Shown here one piece after another: positions 53,201 to 61,194 of a stretch of 64,000 nucleotides of DNA. Origin of the DNA: Paenibacillus_E oryzisoli_A (GTDB taxonomy: Bacteria; Bacillota; Bacilli; Paenibacillales; NBRC-103111); assembly GCF_050467285.1 (NCBI RefSeq), contig NZ_JBCMUN010000013.1:1-64000 (forward strand), in the 5' to 3' direction. The position numbers were made by a program, and so were the translations under genes. Within the stretch, counting starts at the first letter, position 1, and every line of letters begins with the position of its first letter. Under the pieces are notes generated by a model that had not been told where the DNA came from, searched no databases, and saw only the letters and a list, made by a program, of their open reading frames with translations.

Positions 53201-53481
53201 CCGAAATCGAATAGCCCTAATGACTTCTTCCCTTTCCACTCCGCCGGAATGGTTACCTCTGTTTTCAACCAAGCTGTCAAATCCCATCCGCGCCATCGTT
53301 CGCCATGGAACATCGTGCGCCACTCCGCGTTCTCAGGCGGCATCGCCGCTACGACCGCCTCTTCATCCACCCAAAATTGATAGCTGTGGATCGGTCTTTG
53401 ATCGATATAGCGATAGGGTTCCAATTCGAAAATGCGTTTTTCCAATTTTTTATCAGCTAAATGGAAGCTTTTGGGGAGCAT
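50281..53481 (-). CDS. Alpha-mannosidase, glycoside hydrolase family 38
   Basis: The 1066-residue protein has the GH38 catalytic (beta/alpha)7 domain with the zinc ligands in HTHIDVAWLWRLKHTREKSARSF and the nucleophile aspartate in WLPDVFGYSWALPQILLKAGL. A helical bundle and large C-terminal beta domains follow (about 640-1060). There is no signal peptide, so it cleaves imported alpha-mannosides in the cytosol. It is the last gene of an operon with a family 1 binding protein, two permeases and a DapA-family lyase. Length and order are typical of bacterial class II mannosidases. Confidence 0.92.
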   Translation of the reverse strand: MLPKSFHLADKKLEKRIFELEPYRYIDQRPIHSYQFWVDEEAVVAAMPPENAEWRTMFHGERWRGWDLTAWLKTEVTIPAEWKGKKSLGLFDFGKTGAGHNSGFESLVYLNGEPYQGVGGNHPEVFFTEELIGQKVELLFKVWTGLNGMTGDKSILEHQVQVSTLALLEEDTDDLYYTASAVLQTIQVLGDNSWEQKSLLRALDLAFHLIDWRVPGDDKFYASVKEANAKLKAELALIPKHHEVTVRCIGHTHIDVAWLWRLKHTREKSARSFSTVLRFMEQYPEYTFLQTQPQLYEYLEADYPKLYSQIAERIQEGRWEAGGAMWLESDCNVPSGESLVRQLVYGMRFFEQRFGAKCEYLWLPDVFGYSWALPQILLKAGLRYFMTTKISWNVYNRFPHDTFYWQGIDGSQILTHYITTTAPDAEPGTTFYTYNGLVTPETATSVWDNYQDKELNRNMLLSFGYGDGGGGPTRTMLEIRRRLEDMPGLPKVTVGRADEYFNELEETVASTDRYVHKWDGELYLELHRGTYTSQAYNKKMNRRMENLLHDAEMIATFLGTLAGFASYPQTQIHESWKIVLRNQFHDILPGSSIEEVYKDCRIEYAEAERLATEAKLGSLQGLAGLIRGGASSSWMVVNTLPWERKDHIMLPWEPDFEGKGWVDADGSALQTQRVADAEQGDVLLIEVDHIPAFGYTMIHCENVVLDLPAESRIQVTSRSAVTPLYDIEWNAYGQLTRLFDKRLARDVLAAGEIGNRFDVHEDKPLANDAWDIDIFYYEKVRNITDLMSVEAVEQGALRTVIRFTWAYEQSQLVQDMVLYPDNPRIDFKTWANWQERQQLLKVAFPVDVRATKATYEIQFGNVERPTHWNTSWDLASFETCAHRWVDLSERGFGVSLLNDCKYGHDVRDNVLRLTLLKSAINPDPTADLGEHTFTYSLLPHAGDWFTAGTSIEAHKLNSKTSVSKLPAGSIGSEQKLPAWQSFFACYSKNVIVDTIKKAEDSDAWIVRCYEYGNQRGTVGFISSFAIAKVEEVNLMEREEQAMTHDVKGFTAYFKPYELKTFRIYLA

Positions 53482-53508
53482 CGGTTTACCTCATTCCTCT
53501 ATTCATTC

Positions 53509-54441
53509 TTATTCTGCGGCAGCTGGAAACTGTTTGGATAATTCCTTGGAAAGACGGTATAGTTGATCGATTTCCGCCTTGTTCGTGGCTGTAAACTCAT
53601 CGTGATTTCTTGCACGCGAGCGGTAATTCGAGCTATTGCCTTCCTTCATTTGATAATATTTCGCATTGACCGGATACAGCTGACGTTCAATAAAGGAAGC
53701 CACTCCTAGCATGTTCATTAGACGCTCGGCCTCTTCCGGCTGCTTCTCCCAATTGTTCAGCAGCCACACGTACAGATCTGGGTGGAAATTCGCCATGACC
53801 CCGCTGTAACCGTCAATGCCAAGCTTCAACGTTTCCAGAAGTGTTGCTGTATTCGCGTTGTAAAGCTTGAGCGGAGATCCCTTAATCACTTCAAGTCTTT
53901 CCTTAATCGTTGCCGTATCGCAGCACGTATCCTTCAGGAAGAAAAATCTGCCGGTATCCGCACACCATTTCAATGTAGCTGGCGTCAAAAGGCGTTTATA
54001 CGGGTACGGACATTCATAAATGCCAAGCGCCACATGAGCCGGCAGCTGCTCCAGCAGCTTTTGAGCGTTAGCAATCCATACATCGTCGGATTCATCCTGA
54101 TTGGCCATACGGTTCGAAATCAGGATCACAGCCTCAGCGCCCGTTTCGGACATCGCCGTCAATTCCTTCACTTGGTCCTCCATCGCGTCTGCTGTATGCC
54201 CCGAAGCAATAACGGGAACTCTGCCCGCTGCCTTCTCCACGACAAATGAAGCTAGCTTTACGCGCTCTTCCAAGCTGAGGAAGAACATTTCGCTCGACTG
54301 ACAAACGGCAAATAAGCCGTCAACTTTGTTATGAATAAACCATTCGACCAAACGGCCCATCGCCTCATAGTCGATTTCTCCGGACTCGTTGTATAAGGTA
54401 ATCATCGTTGGCCATACGCCGTACGGGTTATTAATTTTCAT
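53509..54441 (-). CDS. DapA/NanA family class I aldolase
   Basis: The 310-residue protein is of the dihydrodipicolinate synthase/N-acetylneuraminate lyase family. The Schiff-base lysine is in FFLKDTCCD and the conserved tyrosine in GIYECPYPYKR. The usual GTTGE carboxylate-binding loop is replaced by CQSSE, so it is neither a standard DapA nor clearly a NanA. In this operon (ABC importer, GH38 mannosidase) and beside sialidase-like genes it may cleave a keto-acid sugar, possibly a sialic acid-like compound, but no other nan gene is in the window. Confidence 0.78.
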   Translation of the reverse strand: MKINNPYGVWPTMITLYNESGEIDYEAMGRLVEWFIHNKVDGLFAVCQSSEMFFLSLEERVKLASFVVEKAAGRVPVIASGHTADAMEDQVKELTAMSETGAEAVILISNRMANQDESDDVWIANAQKLLEQLPAHVALGIYECPYPYKRLLTPATLKWCADTGRFFFLKDTCCDTATIKERLEVIKGSPLKLYNANTATLLETLKLGIDGYSGVMANFHPDLYVWLLNNWEKQPEEAERLMNMLGVASFIERQLYPVNAKYYQMKEGNSSNYRSRARNHDEFTATNKAEIDQLYRLSKELSKQFPAAAE

Positions 54442-54516
54442 TTGTCATCACTCTCTCATTTGGTATTTGTCAATTCTACAAAGTTCACTTCTTGGATTTT
54501 CTCTCGTGTTACCCCC

Positions 54517-55392
54517 TTAACCTTTTACAGAGCCGAGCATTGCGCCCTGCACGAAATACTTTTGCACAAACGGGTAAATGATCAGTACTGGCAAAATCGC
54601 AACGAATACGCAGGCGTACTTAATATTTTCCGTCATAACGGCTAAGCCCGCCTCTGCCGCGCCAAGCGCCGCTGATTGCGATGCCATGTCGCCGGCAATG
54701 ACGATATTGCGCAAGATGATTTGCATCGGGTATAGCTGCTTCTCATTTAAATAGATAAGCGCCGGGAAGAAGCTGTTCCAATGCGCAACTGCGTAGAACA
54801 GGAACATCGTAGCCATCACAGGCATCGAAAGCGGAAGCACGATTTTATAGAAAATCTTAAACTCGCCGTAACCGTCAATGAGGGCAGATTCATGCAGCGC
54901 TTCCGGAATATCTTCGAAAAAGGTTCGCATCAGAATCATATTGAAGACATTGATCGCCGTAGGAATTAAAATCGCCCAAACCGTATTCACCATGCCCAGC
55001 GCATGGACAACCATGTAACGCGGGATCAAACCGCCGTCGAAGAACATCGTAAACACGACAAACAGAGCAAAAAAGGAGCGTCCATACATGTATTTACGCG
55101 AAAGCGGATAAGCACAAAGCGCTGTCATCAGCAAATTAATAAGAACCCCCGCACCCGTATAGAAGATGGTGTTGAAGTACGAACGCACTATGGCAGGGTC
55201 ATTCAAAATAACGTTATACGCTTTGAAATTGATTTCAATCGGACGCCAGAATACTTCGCCGCTGCTTGCTGCCGACCCGGAGCTAATGGAGATGATGCCC
55301 ATATAATAAAGTGGGTACAGGGTAGCAAAGATCAATAGCAGCATAAAAATAATGTTCATCGAATCAAAAAGACTGATTTTCTTGCTTTGCAT
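54517..55392 (-). CDS. ABC sugar permease (LplC/YtcP-like)
   Basis: The 291-residue MalG-type permease has six membrane helices and the EAA loop HESALIDGYGEFKIFYKIVLPLSMP. The YtcP/LplC subgroup ends in VQKYFVQGAMLGSVKG, as here. It works with the permease at 55408 and the 537-residue binding protein for oligosaccharide uptake. The ATPase is not encoded nearby. It starts 15 bases after the neighbouring permease gene. Confidence 0.86.
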   Translation of the reverse strand: MQSKKISLFDSMNIIFMLLLIFATLYPLYYMGIISISSGSAASSGEVFWRPIEINFKAYNVILNDPAIVRSYFNTIFYTGAGVLINLLMTALCAYPLSRKYMYGRSFFALFVVFTMFFDGGLIPRYMVVHALGMVNTVWAILIPTAINVFNMILMRTFFEDIPEALHESALIDGYGEFKIFYKIVLPLSMPVMATMFLFYAVAHWNSFFPALIYLNEKQLYPMQIILRNIVIAGDMASQSAALGAAEAGLAVMTENIKYACVFVAILPVLIIYPFVQKYFVQGAMLGSVKG

Positions 55393-55407
55393 CTTGATGC
55401 CCTCCCA

Positions 55408-56319
55408 CTAAAATAATCTCGATCCATTTATTCTTTTTGCAATTTCATTGGCGGAAATGACCAAAATAAAGGAAATCACGGATTGGAAAATACCGACAGC
55501 CGAAGCAAAGCTAAAGTCGCTATCAATCAAGCCTCGACGATACACAAAGGTTTGGATCACATCGGCGGTTTCATAAGTCGGTCCGCTATACATGAGTAGG
55601 ACTTTCTCAAAGCCTACAGAAAGCATTTTGCCTAACGTTAAGAGGAGCATGATGGTAACGACCGTCGAAATACCCGGCAGTGTAATGTGACGCAGTTTGT
55701 GCCAACGATTGGCACCGTCGACCGTCGCCGCTTCATAGAGCTGCGGGTCAATGGCAGTCAACGCCGCCAAATAAATAATGGCGTTCCAACCGAGATTCTG
55801 CCAAATTTCGGATCCGACAAAGAGCGTTCGGAACCATTGCGGCATCGACATAAATGTTTTCGGTTCCCCGCCTAATATCTTAATCACTTCATTAAATAGA
55901 CCGTCGATGGATAGAAAGTTAACCAACATCCCGACGACGACAACGGTGGATAAAAAGTGAGGGATATACGTGATACTTTGAACAACTCGTTTGAAGTATT
56001 TCTGAGAAAGCTCGTTTAATAGCAACGCAAAGATGAGTGAAGAAGGAAAATTAAAAATAAGTGAATACAAGTTAATGAGCAAGGTGTTGCGAACGACGCT
56101 CCAGAAATACGGATCCGTCAGGAATTGACGGAAATACTTCGTTCCCGCCCACGGACTGTGAAAAAATCCTTTCACGATCGAGTAATCTTCGAAAGCCATT
56201 AAATTACCGACCATCGGCGCATAGTGAAAGATGAGAAAATAAATAAATGGCAATAAAAAAATGAGATACAAAGACATGCTTTTGCGGATTTTCTTTCTAA
56301 TTTCCACAGCTGGAAACAT
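55408..56319 (-). CDS. ABC sugar permease (LplB/YteP-like)
   Basis: The 303-residue MalF-type permease has six membrane helices and the EAA loop YEAATVDGANRWHKLRHITLPGI. The C-terminus (SVISFILVISANEIAKRINGSRLF) matches the LplB/YteP subgroup, which imports complex or branched oligosaccharides. The start at 56319 follows AAAGGAG; the frame to 56385 runs into an intercistronic hairpin and is not used. Confidence 0.86.
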   Translation of the reverse strand: MFPAVEIRKKIRKSMSLYLIFLLPFIYFLIFHYAPMVGNLMAFEDYSIVKGFFHSPWAGTKYFRQFLTDPYFWSVVRNTLLINLYSLIFNFPSSLIFALLLNELSQKYFKRVVQSITYIPHFLSTVVVVGMLVNFLSIDGLFNEVIKILGGEPKTFMSMPQWFRTLFVGSEIWQNLGWNAIIYLAALTAIDPQLYEAATVDGANRWHKLRHITLPGISTVVTIMLLLTLGKMLSVGFEKVLLMYSGPTYETADVIQTFVYRRGLIDSDFSFASAVGIFQSVISFILVISANEIAKRINGSRLF

Positions 56320-56347
56320 ACTCTTCACTCCTTTCTGCATATAAAGA

Positions 56348-56383
56348 GGGCAGGTCGCCCAGGTATGCATAGGTAACCTGCCC
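56348..56383 (-). other. Intercistronic stem-loop behind the binding-protein gene
   Basis: GGGCAGGT and ACCTGCCC form a perfect 8-bp stem with a 20-base loop between the binding protein (stop 56401) and the first permease. There is no T-tract, so mRNA stabilisation of the 5' gene rather than full termination is expected. Confidence 0.6.
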
Positions 56384-56400
56384 ACTCCCTGATTTAATTC

Positions 56401-58014
56401 TTACTTCACACGTGCTAATGCATCGTTGAAGATTTTCACGATATCGTCTGCACCCTTGGCTTTCAATTGTTTGACGAAGTTATCCCAATCGTTCAGTGCG
56501 CCTTCAGTCGTAATGAATTTATCCATGTTTTGCGCCAAATAAGCGTCAAGCTGTGTACGAAGCTGTTTCAATTTCTCACGCTCATCTTTAGTAAACGGAG
56601 GATCGTTAACGAAGGCAACGTTTTCACCGGATTCTAGGTTTTTAGCGGATTTCGCGCTCCACTCTGTGACTTCGGGACGGTTCCAAGGCAATAGAGCATG
56701 ATCGTCGTTGCTAATGCCAAGACCTAGGTAACCGGCGCCATACTCGGATTGATACGCGTAAACAGGGCTTGGTTGTTTGTCTTTGTACTTATTCACGATC
56801 GCGTCAGTGAGCTTGTAGTCACCGTTATCGCCGGTAAAATCTTCGCCTTTAATCCCGAAGTTAGTAACCTCGATACCTTCTTGGCCATAGAACCAATCCA
56901 TGAACTGAACCACTTGCTCAGGATTTTTAACTTTAGCGTTAATGACATAGGACTCCGACAAATGTCCAAGCGCATAGATGAGGTTACGCTTTGTGCCGTT
57001 TGGCGATGTCATGGTATCCAACAAATCAAACTTCGCATTCGGATCTTTCTTCTGAAGATTCATGGTGAACGTGGAGCCGAAACCGTTGTTGTCTTGGAAG
57101 TAGAAGGACTTGCCTGCGTTAAGCTTTTCTTGCCAAATTTGGGATGTCGCAGTCGCATAATCCGGATCAAGAAGCTTCTCTTTGTAAAGTTTACGCAGGA
57201 AGGTGACTGCCTCTTTGAACTCCGGCATAGCTGGACCGAACTTATACTGTTTTTCTTTTGGCTCGTAGTAAACTTTTGTTCCGTTAAACGTTGTGTATCC
57301 GCTTCCAAAACCGAAAGCAATTGGATTAATTAAGTTCTCTGTTCCTGTAAGACCGTTTGCAGCGCGAGCCGTGAATGGATAGGAGTCGGGATTTGCTTCC
57401 TTCATTTTCTTGAATGCATTATACAAATCATCATAGGTTTTCGGTTTTTGCAAGCCCAGCTTCTCCAGCACATCCACACGGATCATTGGAAGCTGTCCGC
57501 CGATTTGCTGCCAGTTCGCAACAAGCGGGAACCCGAAAAGCTTGCCGTCAATTTTGTTTTTGTTGATCTCTGGCTGCGCAGCAATGACTTTTTTCAAATT
57601 CGGCATTTTATCCAAATAAGGTGTCAGATCGAGGAATGCGCCTGTATCTGCAAAGTTCTGAATATCATCTTGTTTGACAAGCATGACGTCAGGCAATGTA
57701 TTGGTTGCGATTAACGTTTTCTTCTTATCATCATAGTTACTCTGTGGAACGCTTTGCAGCTCCAGCTTCACATTTTTACGTTTCTGAATTTCTTGTACAG
57801 CCTTCGAGTTAGCCACGATTGCTTGAGAAGGATGTTCGTATCTCATCCATGTAAGTGTTAACGGCCCGGCTGGTGCCGTTGTGCCCGCTGCTGTTGTGGA
57901 CTTCGAATCTGTTGTACTTGTTGTAGGTGCCGAGTCATTTCCACAGGCGCTTAATACCGTTGATGCTAATAGAAGCGATCCGCTTACTGCCATAATCCCC
58001 TTTTTAACTTTCAT
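56401..58014 (-). CDS. Substrate-binding lipoprotein (LplA/YtcQ-like)
   Basis: The 537-residue protein has a signal peptide with lipobox STVLSAC, a Ser/Thr-rich linker and a long family 1 solute-binding domain. It is the first gene of the operon binding protein-permease-permease-aldolase-GH38, so it should bind mannose-containing oligosaccharides. The ATG at 58014 has AGGAGG at nine bases; the longer frame to 58134 runs over the promoter. It is a close paralogue of the protein at 46073. Its promoter carries the 105-bp module shared with the sialidase-like operon. Confidence 0.88.
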   Translation of the reverse strand: MKVKKGIMAVSGSLLLASTVLSACGNDSAPTTSTTDSKSTTAAGTTAPAGPLTLTWMRYEHPSQAIVANSKAVQEIQKRKNVKLELQSVPQSNYDDKKKTLIATNTLPDVMLVKQDDIQNFADTGAFLDLTPYLDKMPNLKKVIAAQPEINKNKIDGKLFGFPLVANWQQIGGQLPMIRVDVLEKLGLQKPKTYDDLYNAFKKMKEANPDSYPFTARAANGLTGTENLINPIAFGFGSGYTTFNGTKVYYEPKEKQYKFGPAMPEFKEAVTFLRKLYKEKLLDPDYATATSQIWQEKLNAGKSFYFQDNNGFGSTFTMNLQKKDPNAKFDLLDTMTSPNGTKRNLIYALGHLSESYVINAKVKNPEQVVQFMDWFYGQEGIEVTNFGIKGEDFTGDNGDYKLTDAIVNKYKDKQPSPVYAYQSEYGAGYLGLGISNDDHALLPWNRPEVTEWSAKSAKNLESGENVAFVNDPPFTKDEREKLKQLRTQLDAYLAQNMDKFITTEGALNDWDNFVKQLKAKGADDIVKIFNDALARVK

Positions 58015-58057
58015 CGAACAAATCCTCCTAAGTATTTGGATTGGCTTTACACAACGA

Positions 58058-58162
58058 ATCATAGCATACCGTTTTTGCTTGCTAAAATAGCCAAATCGGC
58101 GTTTAAAGTGCCGTTTTTCCGCTTTTCGGCGCATGATTCATTTCTCCTCTATGATGCAAAAA
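58058..58162 (-). promoter_or_regulatory. Promoter module A, shared with the sialidase-like operon
   Basis: The 105 bases run from TTTTTGCATCAT (58151-58162) down to a TATGAT -10 (58058-58063). They align without a gap to 63213-63317; by hand count 80 of 105 positions agree. The best conserved blocks are TTTTTGCATCA, GGAGAAATGA and ACTTTAA flanked by GC-rich triplets. This is far more than a core promoter and suggests one activator for both operons. Confidence 0.7.
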
Positions 58163-58189
58163 ACCCCCAATATCCCGGATTCAAAAAGG

Positions 58190-58225
58190 AAAGAAGCTAA
58201 TCGGTGTTTATCCGCTTAGCTTCTT
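58190..58225 (-). terminator. Intrinsic terminator after the SLH sialidase-like gene
   Basis: AAGAAGCTAATCGG pairs with CCGCTTAGCTTCTT, with one mismatch, followed on the minus strand by TTTCCTTTTTG. It lies about 45 bases after the stop and upstream of promoter module A. Confidence 0.8.
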
Positions 58226-58270
58226 GATCAGTGGATATATGGAACAAGTGGTTACATGGTGCGAACGAAC

Positions 58271-61168
58271 TTATTTCAATTTGCTCAAAATACGGGACAC
58301 GATGACGGCAACTTCCGCTCTTGTTGCTTTTCCGTTTGGATGAATCATGTCGTCGCTGCCCTCAATGATTCCCGCTTTCACAAGCGTTGCAACACCTTCC
58401 AGGGCATAATCGGAAATGTCGGACATATCTGTGAACGACTTCAGATCTGCTGCCGATCCCGTTGCAGGCAATTTACCTTGCGATTTCAATGCTCGGTAAA
58501 CAAGCACCATCAAATCTTGTCTGCTGATCTCTTCCGTCGGATTGAACTTGTTATCCCCAGAACCTTCAATAATGCCTAATGCCCTAGCTACACCAAGCGA
58601 CTCATAGTAGTAAGCATCCTTGCTAACATCATCAAAATTGGATTCGACTTTCGCATCCAATTTCAGCGCGCGAACGACCATTGTCATAATATCCGCTCTG
58701 GAAATATTTTTTTCAGGTGAGAATGTATGCTCAGAAGTCCCTTGGATGACGCCAAGTTCAGCGAGTGCGTTAATCGCCTCTAGTGCCCATGAATAACCGT
58801 TCGCAACATCTGTGAACACTGGAGGTGTGACTGGTGTGGAAGGCGTGCTGCCAGTTTCGCCTGTGTCACCTGTGCTACCTGTACCGCCTGTGCTACCTGT
58901 ACCGCCTGTGCCACCTGTGCCACCTGTGCCGCCTGTGCCGCCTGTGCCGCCTGTGCCACCTGTGCCGCCTGTGCCGCCGGAACCACCGTTATCAGTTGTG
59001 CTGACGCTTGCTGTCGCTGTCGCCACAAAGCTGCCGTCAAGTGTTGTCGCTGTGATCGTCGCTTGTCCTGCACTCACGCCGGTTACGACACCGTTATTTA
59101 CTTTCGCAACACTCTCTTTGTTTGAAGTCCAGATGATGTTTTTATTGCTTGTATCGCTTGGAGTTATGGTAGCCGTTAACGCAAGGGAATCTCCTGTAGA
59201 TAGCTTCAAACTTGTTGTATTCAGGCTAACTCCCATTGCTGCGACAGTTGCAGGGTACAGAAAGACACGGAAAGACGGGTCATACGCCGGAAGCATATCC
59301 GCCGTTACGCCTGACGGGAGATTGTTCACATCCACACTGCCCTTGAACTTTTTGTCAAGTAACGTATTCTGCGCGTAATTCGCTTTAATTGTGCCTACGT
59401 CCCAGCTGACTGGCAGGTCAACGGAAGGCAGAATCGCATTGTTTGCGCCCGGCTTGTAAGACAAGTACGCCTTAACGGTTGCCGGCAACAGTGCCCTGAG
59501 CTGAGCGTCCGTTGCTGTAGTGACATTGAAAGACGCAGGAACGGCAATTTCACGATCAATGCTTTCGTATTCCCTGATCATATTTTCTGTGTCGCCTTGC
59601 TTAATCCAGTCCTCGGTAATTCTCGCGAAGGCAATATTTTTATAGCTGGACATGGATTGATCGCTGGCGTCCTTATCAAGTGACGAGTAGAACCGGCTGA
59701 AGCTGATCAGGAGATCCCCATTATCTGCTTGCGTGATCGCAGGGTAATGGTAGCTTCCTGTACTGCTTCTGGTATCCAGAGCAAGATGTCTTCTATACTT
59801 CCACGTTTTCCCTTCATCGTCTGAAAGGGCAACGGCCAACGTGTTCCGGTTCGATTCCGTATCTACGTGAACAAATGCCCAGTTCCCATTCTTAAGCTGC
59901 AGAAGGTCATGCCCAACTCCTGGATCCTGCAGTTCCGGTACGTCCTTGACCGTCGACCATGTCAATCCCTTGTCCTTGGATTCGGAGGCCACCACACGAT
60001 AAGGTCTTGGACCGTTGTCACGCATATAAGCAACAATCGTGCCGTCACTCTTTTGAGCCATCGTAGCCTGAATGTTGGCAACCCCGACAATCGGCTCGCT
60101 CATTTCCCAACGAACCGAGTTGTCCGCAAGTGGTTGGGAAGGATCGTACTCCGTAAAGGCCATAATGCTCATTTCTACGGAATCTGAATACAAAGGCAGG
60201 ATCAAACGAACTTTACCGCCCCCAAGAGCTACCTCAAACGGCTTATCTTTGGTTTGCCAACCGAAACGACGGGCATAAGGGTAACCTGAACGATCTTGAT
60301 AAATAGCGTCCGCGACGGTCGGAGCGTACAGATATTTCGTTGGATCGCCGCCGATGAGCTGCATCGTCTGTGAGACGAGTCCATCAAAGCTAGGTTCATT
60401 CGCTTTACGGCTCATGCCCGCGCCACCTTCTGCAGCTGGCGTGAACAAATACGTTTTTTGCTCATCAAGCTTGGCTTTTACCGTTTTCACAAAGCTTTTT
60501 GCCAACTCCGGTCGCCCTACGATAGGGGTTGAGGCCCACGATGGTCTAGATGCCATGGGTGTACTACCTCTTTCATCGTAGGAAATACTTATGTAGTCGT
60601 CCGCGCTATTTGGATCAACTACACTCCCAATGTTTTTACCGAGTTTAATGTTAACATTCTCGGAAAACGTCCAGTTAGGCGTCCTATTTCCAACATTATC
60701 TAACTCATAGCTGCCTTTTTCAGCATAAGCATACCTGGGTTGGGAAGTTTCCCATTTGCCCGCCAACACTGGATACCAGAAAAACCAGAGGCGGTCGCCG
60801 GAATCCACGTAGACGACAGGATTGATATCAGCAATATCTTGGGCGTCGGTCATCACAAATGGTGTTTTCCACGTTTTCCCGCCATCCACGGAGCGCGCTC
60901 CCATAACTCGTGTCGTCGTCGCATCTCGTTCGCCATTCCCTTGAAACCATACACATAACAGCTCCCCACCCGGTAATTCCACAATACTGGAACCGTGTGT
61001 ATGGTCACCTGCAGCACCGTTATCCTTGACTGGCGTGAAAATATTTACAGCTTTATCCGAATAGTCAAATGTTCCCGTAGAAGCTGCAAAGGCAGCAGGT
61101 ACTAGACTTGTTACAGAGATTGCCGCGCAAACAGTCAGTGTAGTTAGTAACTTAAATTTTCTTTTCAT
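58271..61168 (-). CDS. SLH-anchored sialidase-like (Asp-box) exoprotein
   Basis: The 965-residue protein has a signal peptide to about residue 29, a sialidase-type six-bladed propeller (about 35-530) with Asp boxes SVDGGKTW, SKDKGLTW and SDDEGKTW, and a Big_4-like Ig domain. A Big2 domain (about 640-715), a Gly-Gly-Thr linker and three SLH domains for wall anchoring follow. The arginine triad of true sialidases could not be assigned, so other exo-glycosidase or lectin roles remain open. It follows the paralogous secreted protein at 61195 by 26 bases, in one operon. AAAGGAG precedes the ATG. Confidence 0.8.
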   Translation of the reverse strand: MKRKFKLLTTLTVCAAISVTSLVPAAFAASTGTFDYSDKAVNIFTPVKDNGAAGDHTHGSSIVELPGGELLCVWFQGNGERDATTTRVMGARSVDGGKTWKTPFVMTDAQDIADINPVVYVDSGDRLWFFWYPVLAGKWETSQPRYAYAEKGSYELDNVGNRTPNWTFSENVNIKLGKNIGSVVDPNSADDYISISYDERGSTPMASRPSWASTPIVGRPELAKSFVKTVKAKLDEQKTYLFTPAAEGGAGMSRKANEPSFDGLVSQTMQLIGGDPTKYLYAPTVADAIYQDRSGYPYARRFGWQTKDKPFEVALGGGKVRLILPLYSDSVEMSIMAFTEYDPSQPLADNSVRWEMSEPIVGVANIQATMAQKSDGTIVAYMRDNGPRPYRVVASESKDKGLTWSTVKDVPELQDPGVGHDLLQLKNGNWAFVHVDTESNRNTLAVALSDDEGKTWKYRRHLALDTRSSTGSYHYPAITQADNGDLLISFSRFYSSLDKDASDQSMSSYKNIAFARITEDWIKQGDTENMIREYESIDREIAVPASFNVTTATDAQLRALLPATVKAYLSYKPGANNAILPSVDLPVSWDVGTIKANYAQNTLLDKKFKGSVDVNNLPSGVTADMLPAYDPSFRVFLYPATVAAMGVSLNTTSLKLSTGDSLALTATITPSDTSNKNIIWTSNKESVAKVNNGVVTGVSAGQATITATTLDGSFVATATASVSTTDNGGSGGTGGTGGTGGTGGTGGTGGTGGTGGTGSTGGTGSTGDTGETGSTPSTPVTPPVFTDVANGYSWALEAINALAELGVIQGTSEHTFSPEKNISRADIMTMVVRALKLDAKVESNFDDVSKDAYYYESLGVARALGIIEGSGDNKFNPTEEISRQDLMVLVYRALKSQGKLPATGSAADLKSFTDMSDISDYALEGVATLVKAGIIEGSDDMIHPNGKATRAEVAVIVSRILSKLK
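58860..58977 (-). repeat. 9-bp minisatellite encoding a Gly-Gly-Thr linker
   Basis: About 13 copies of a 9-bp unit (plus strand CCTGTGCCG/A variants) encode a (GGT)n-type flexible linker between the Big2 and SLH domains. The unit keeps the frame, so slippage would lengthen or shorten the tether without breaking the protein. The opposite strand stays open as a Pro-Val-rich frame, a shadow of the repeat. Confidence 0.85.
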
Positions 61169-61194
61169 CTACAGTACTCCTTTCAATAGGTAGC

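Noticed and set aside
58812..59378. Pro-Val repeat protein frame antisense to the sialidase-like gene
   Set aside because: The repeat comes from the complementary strand of the Gly-Gly-Thr linker minisatellite; it lacks a ribosome site.
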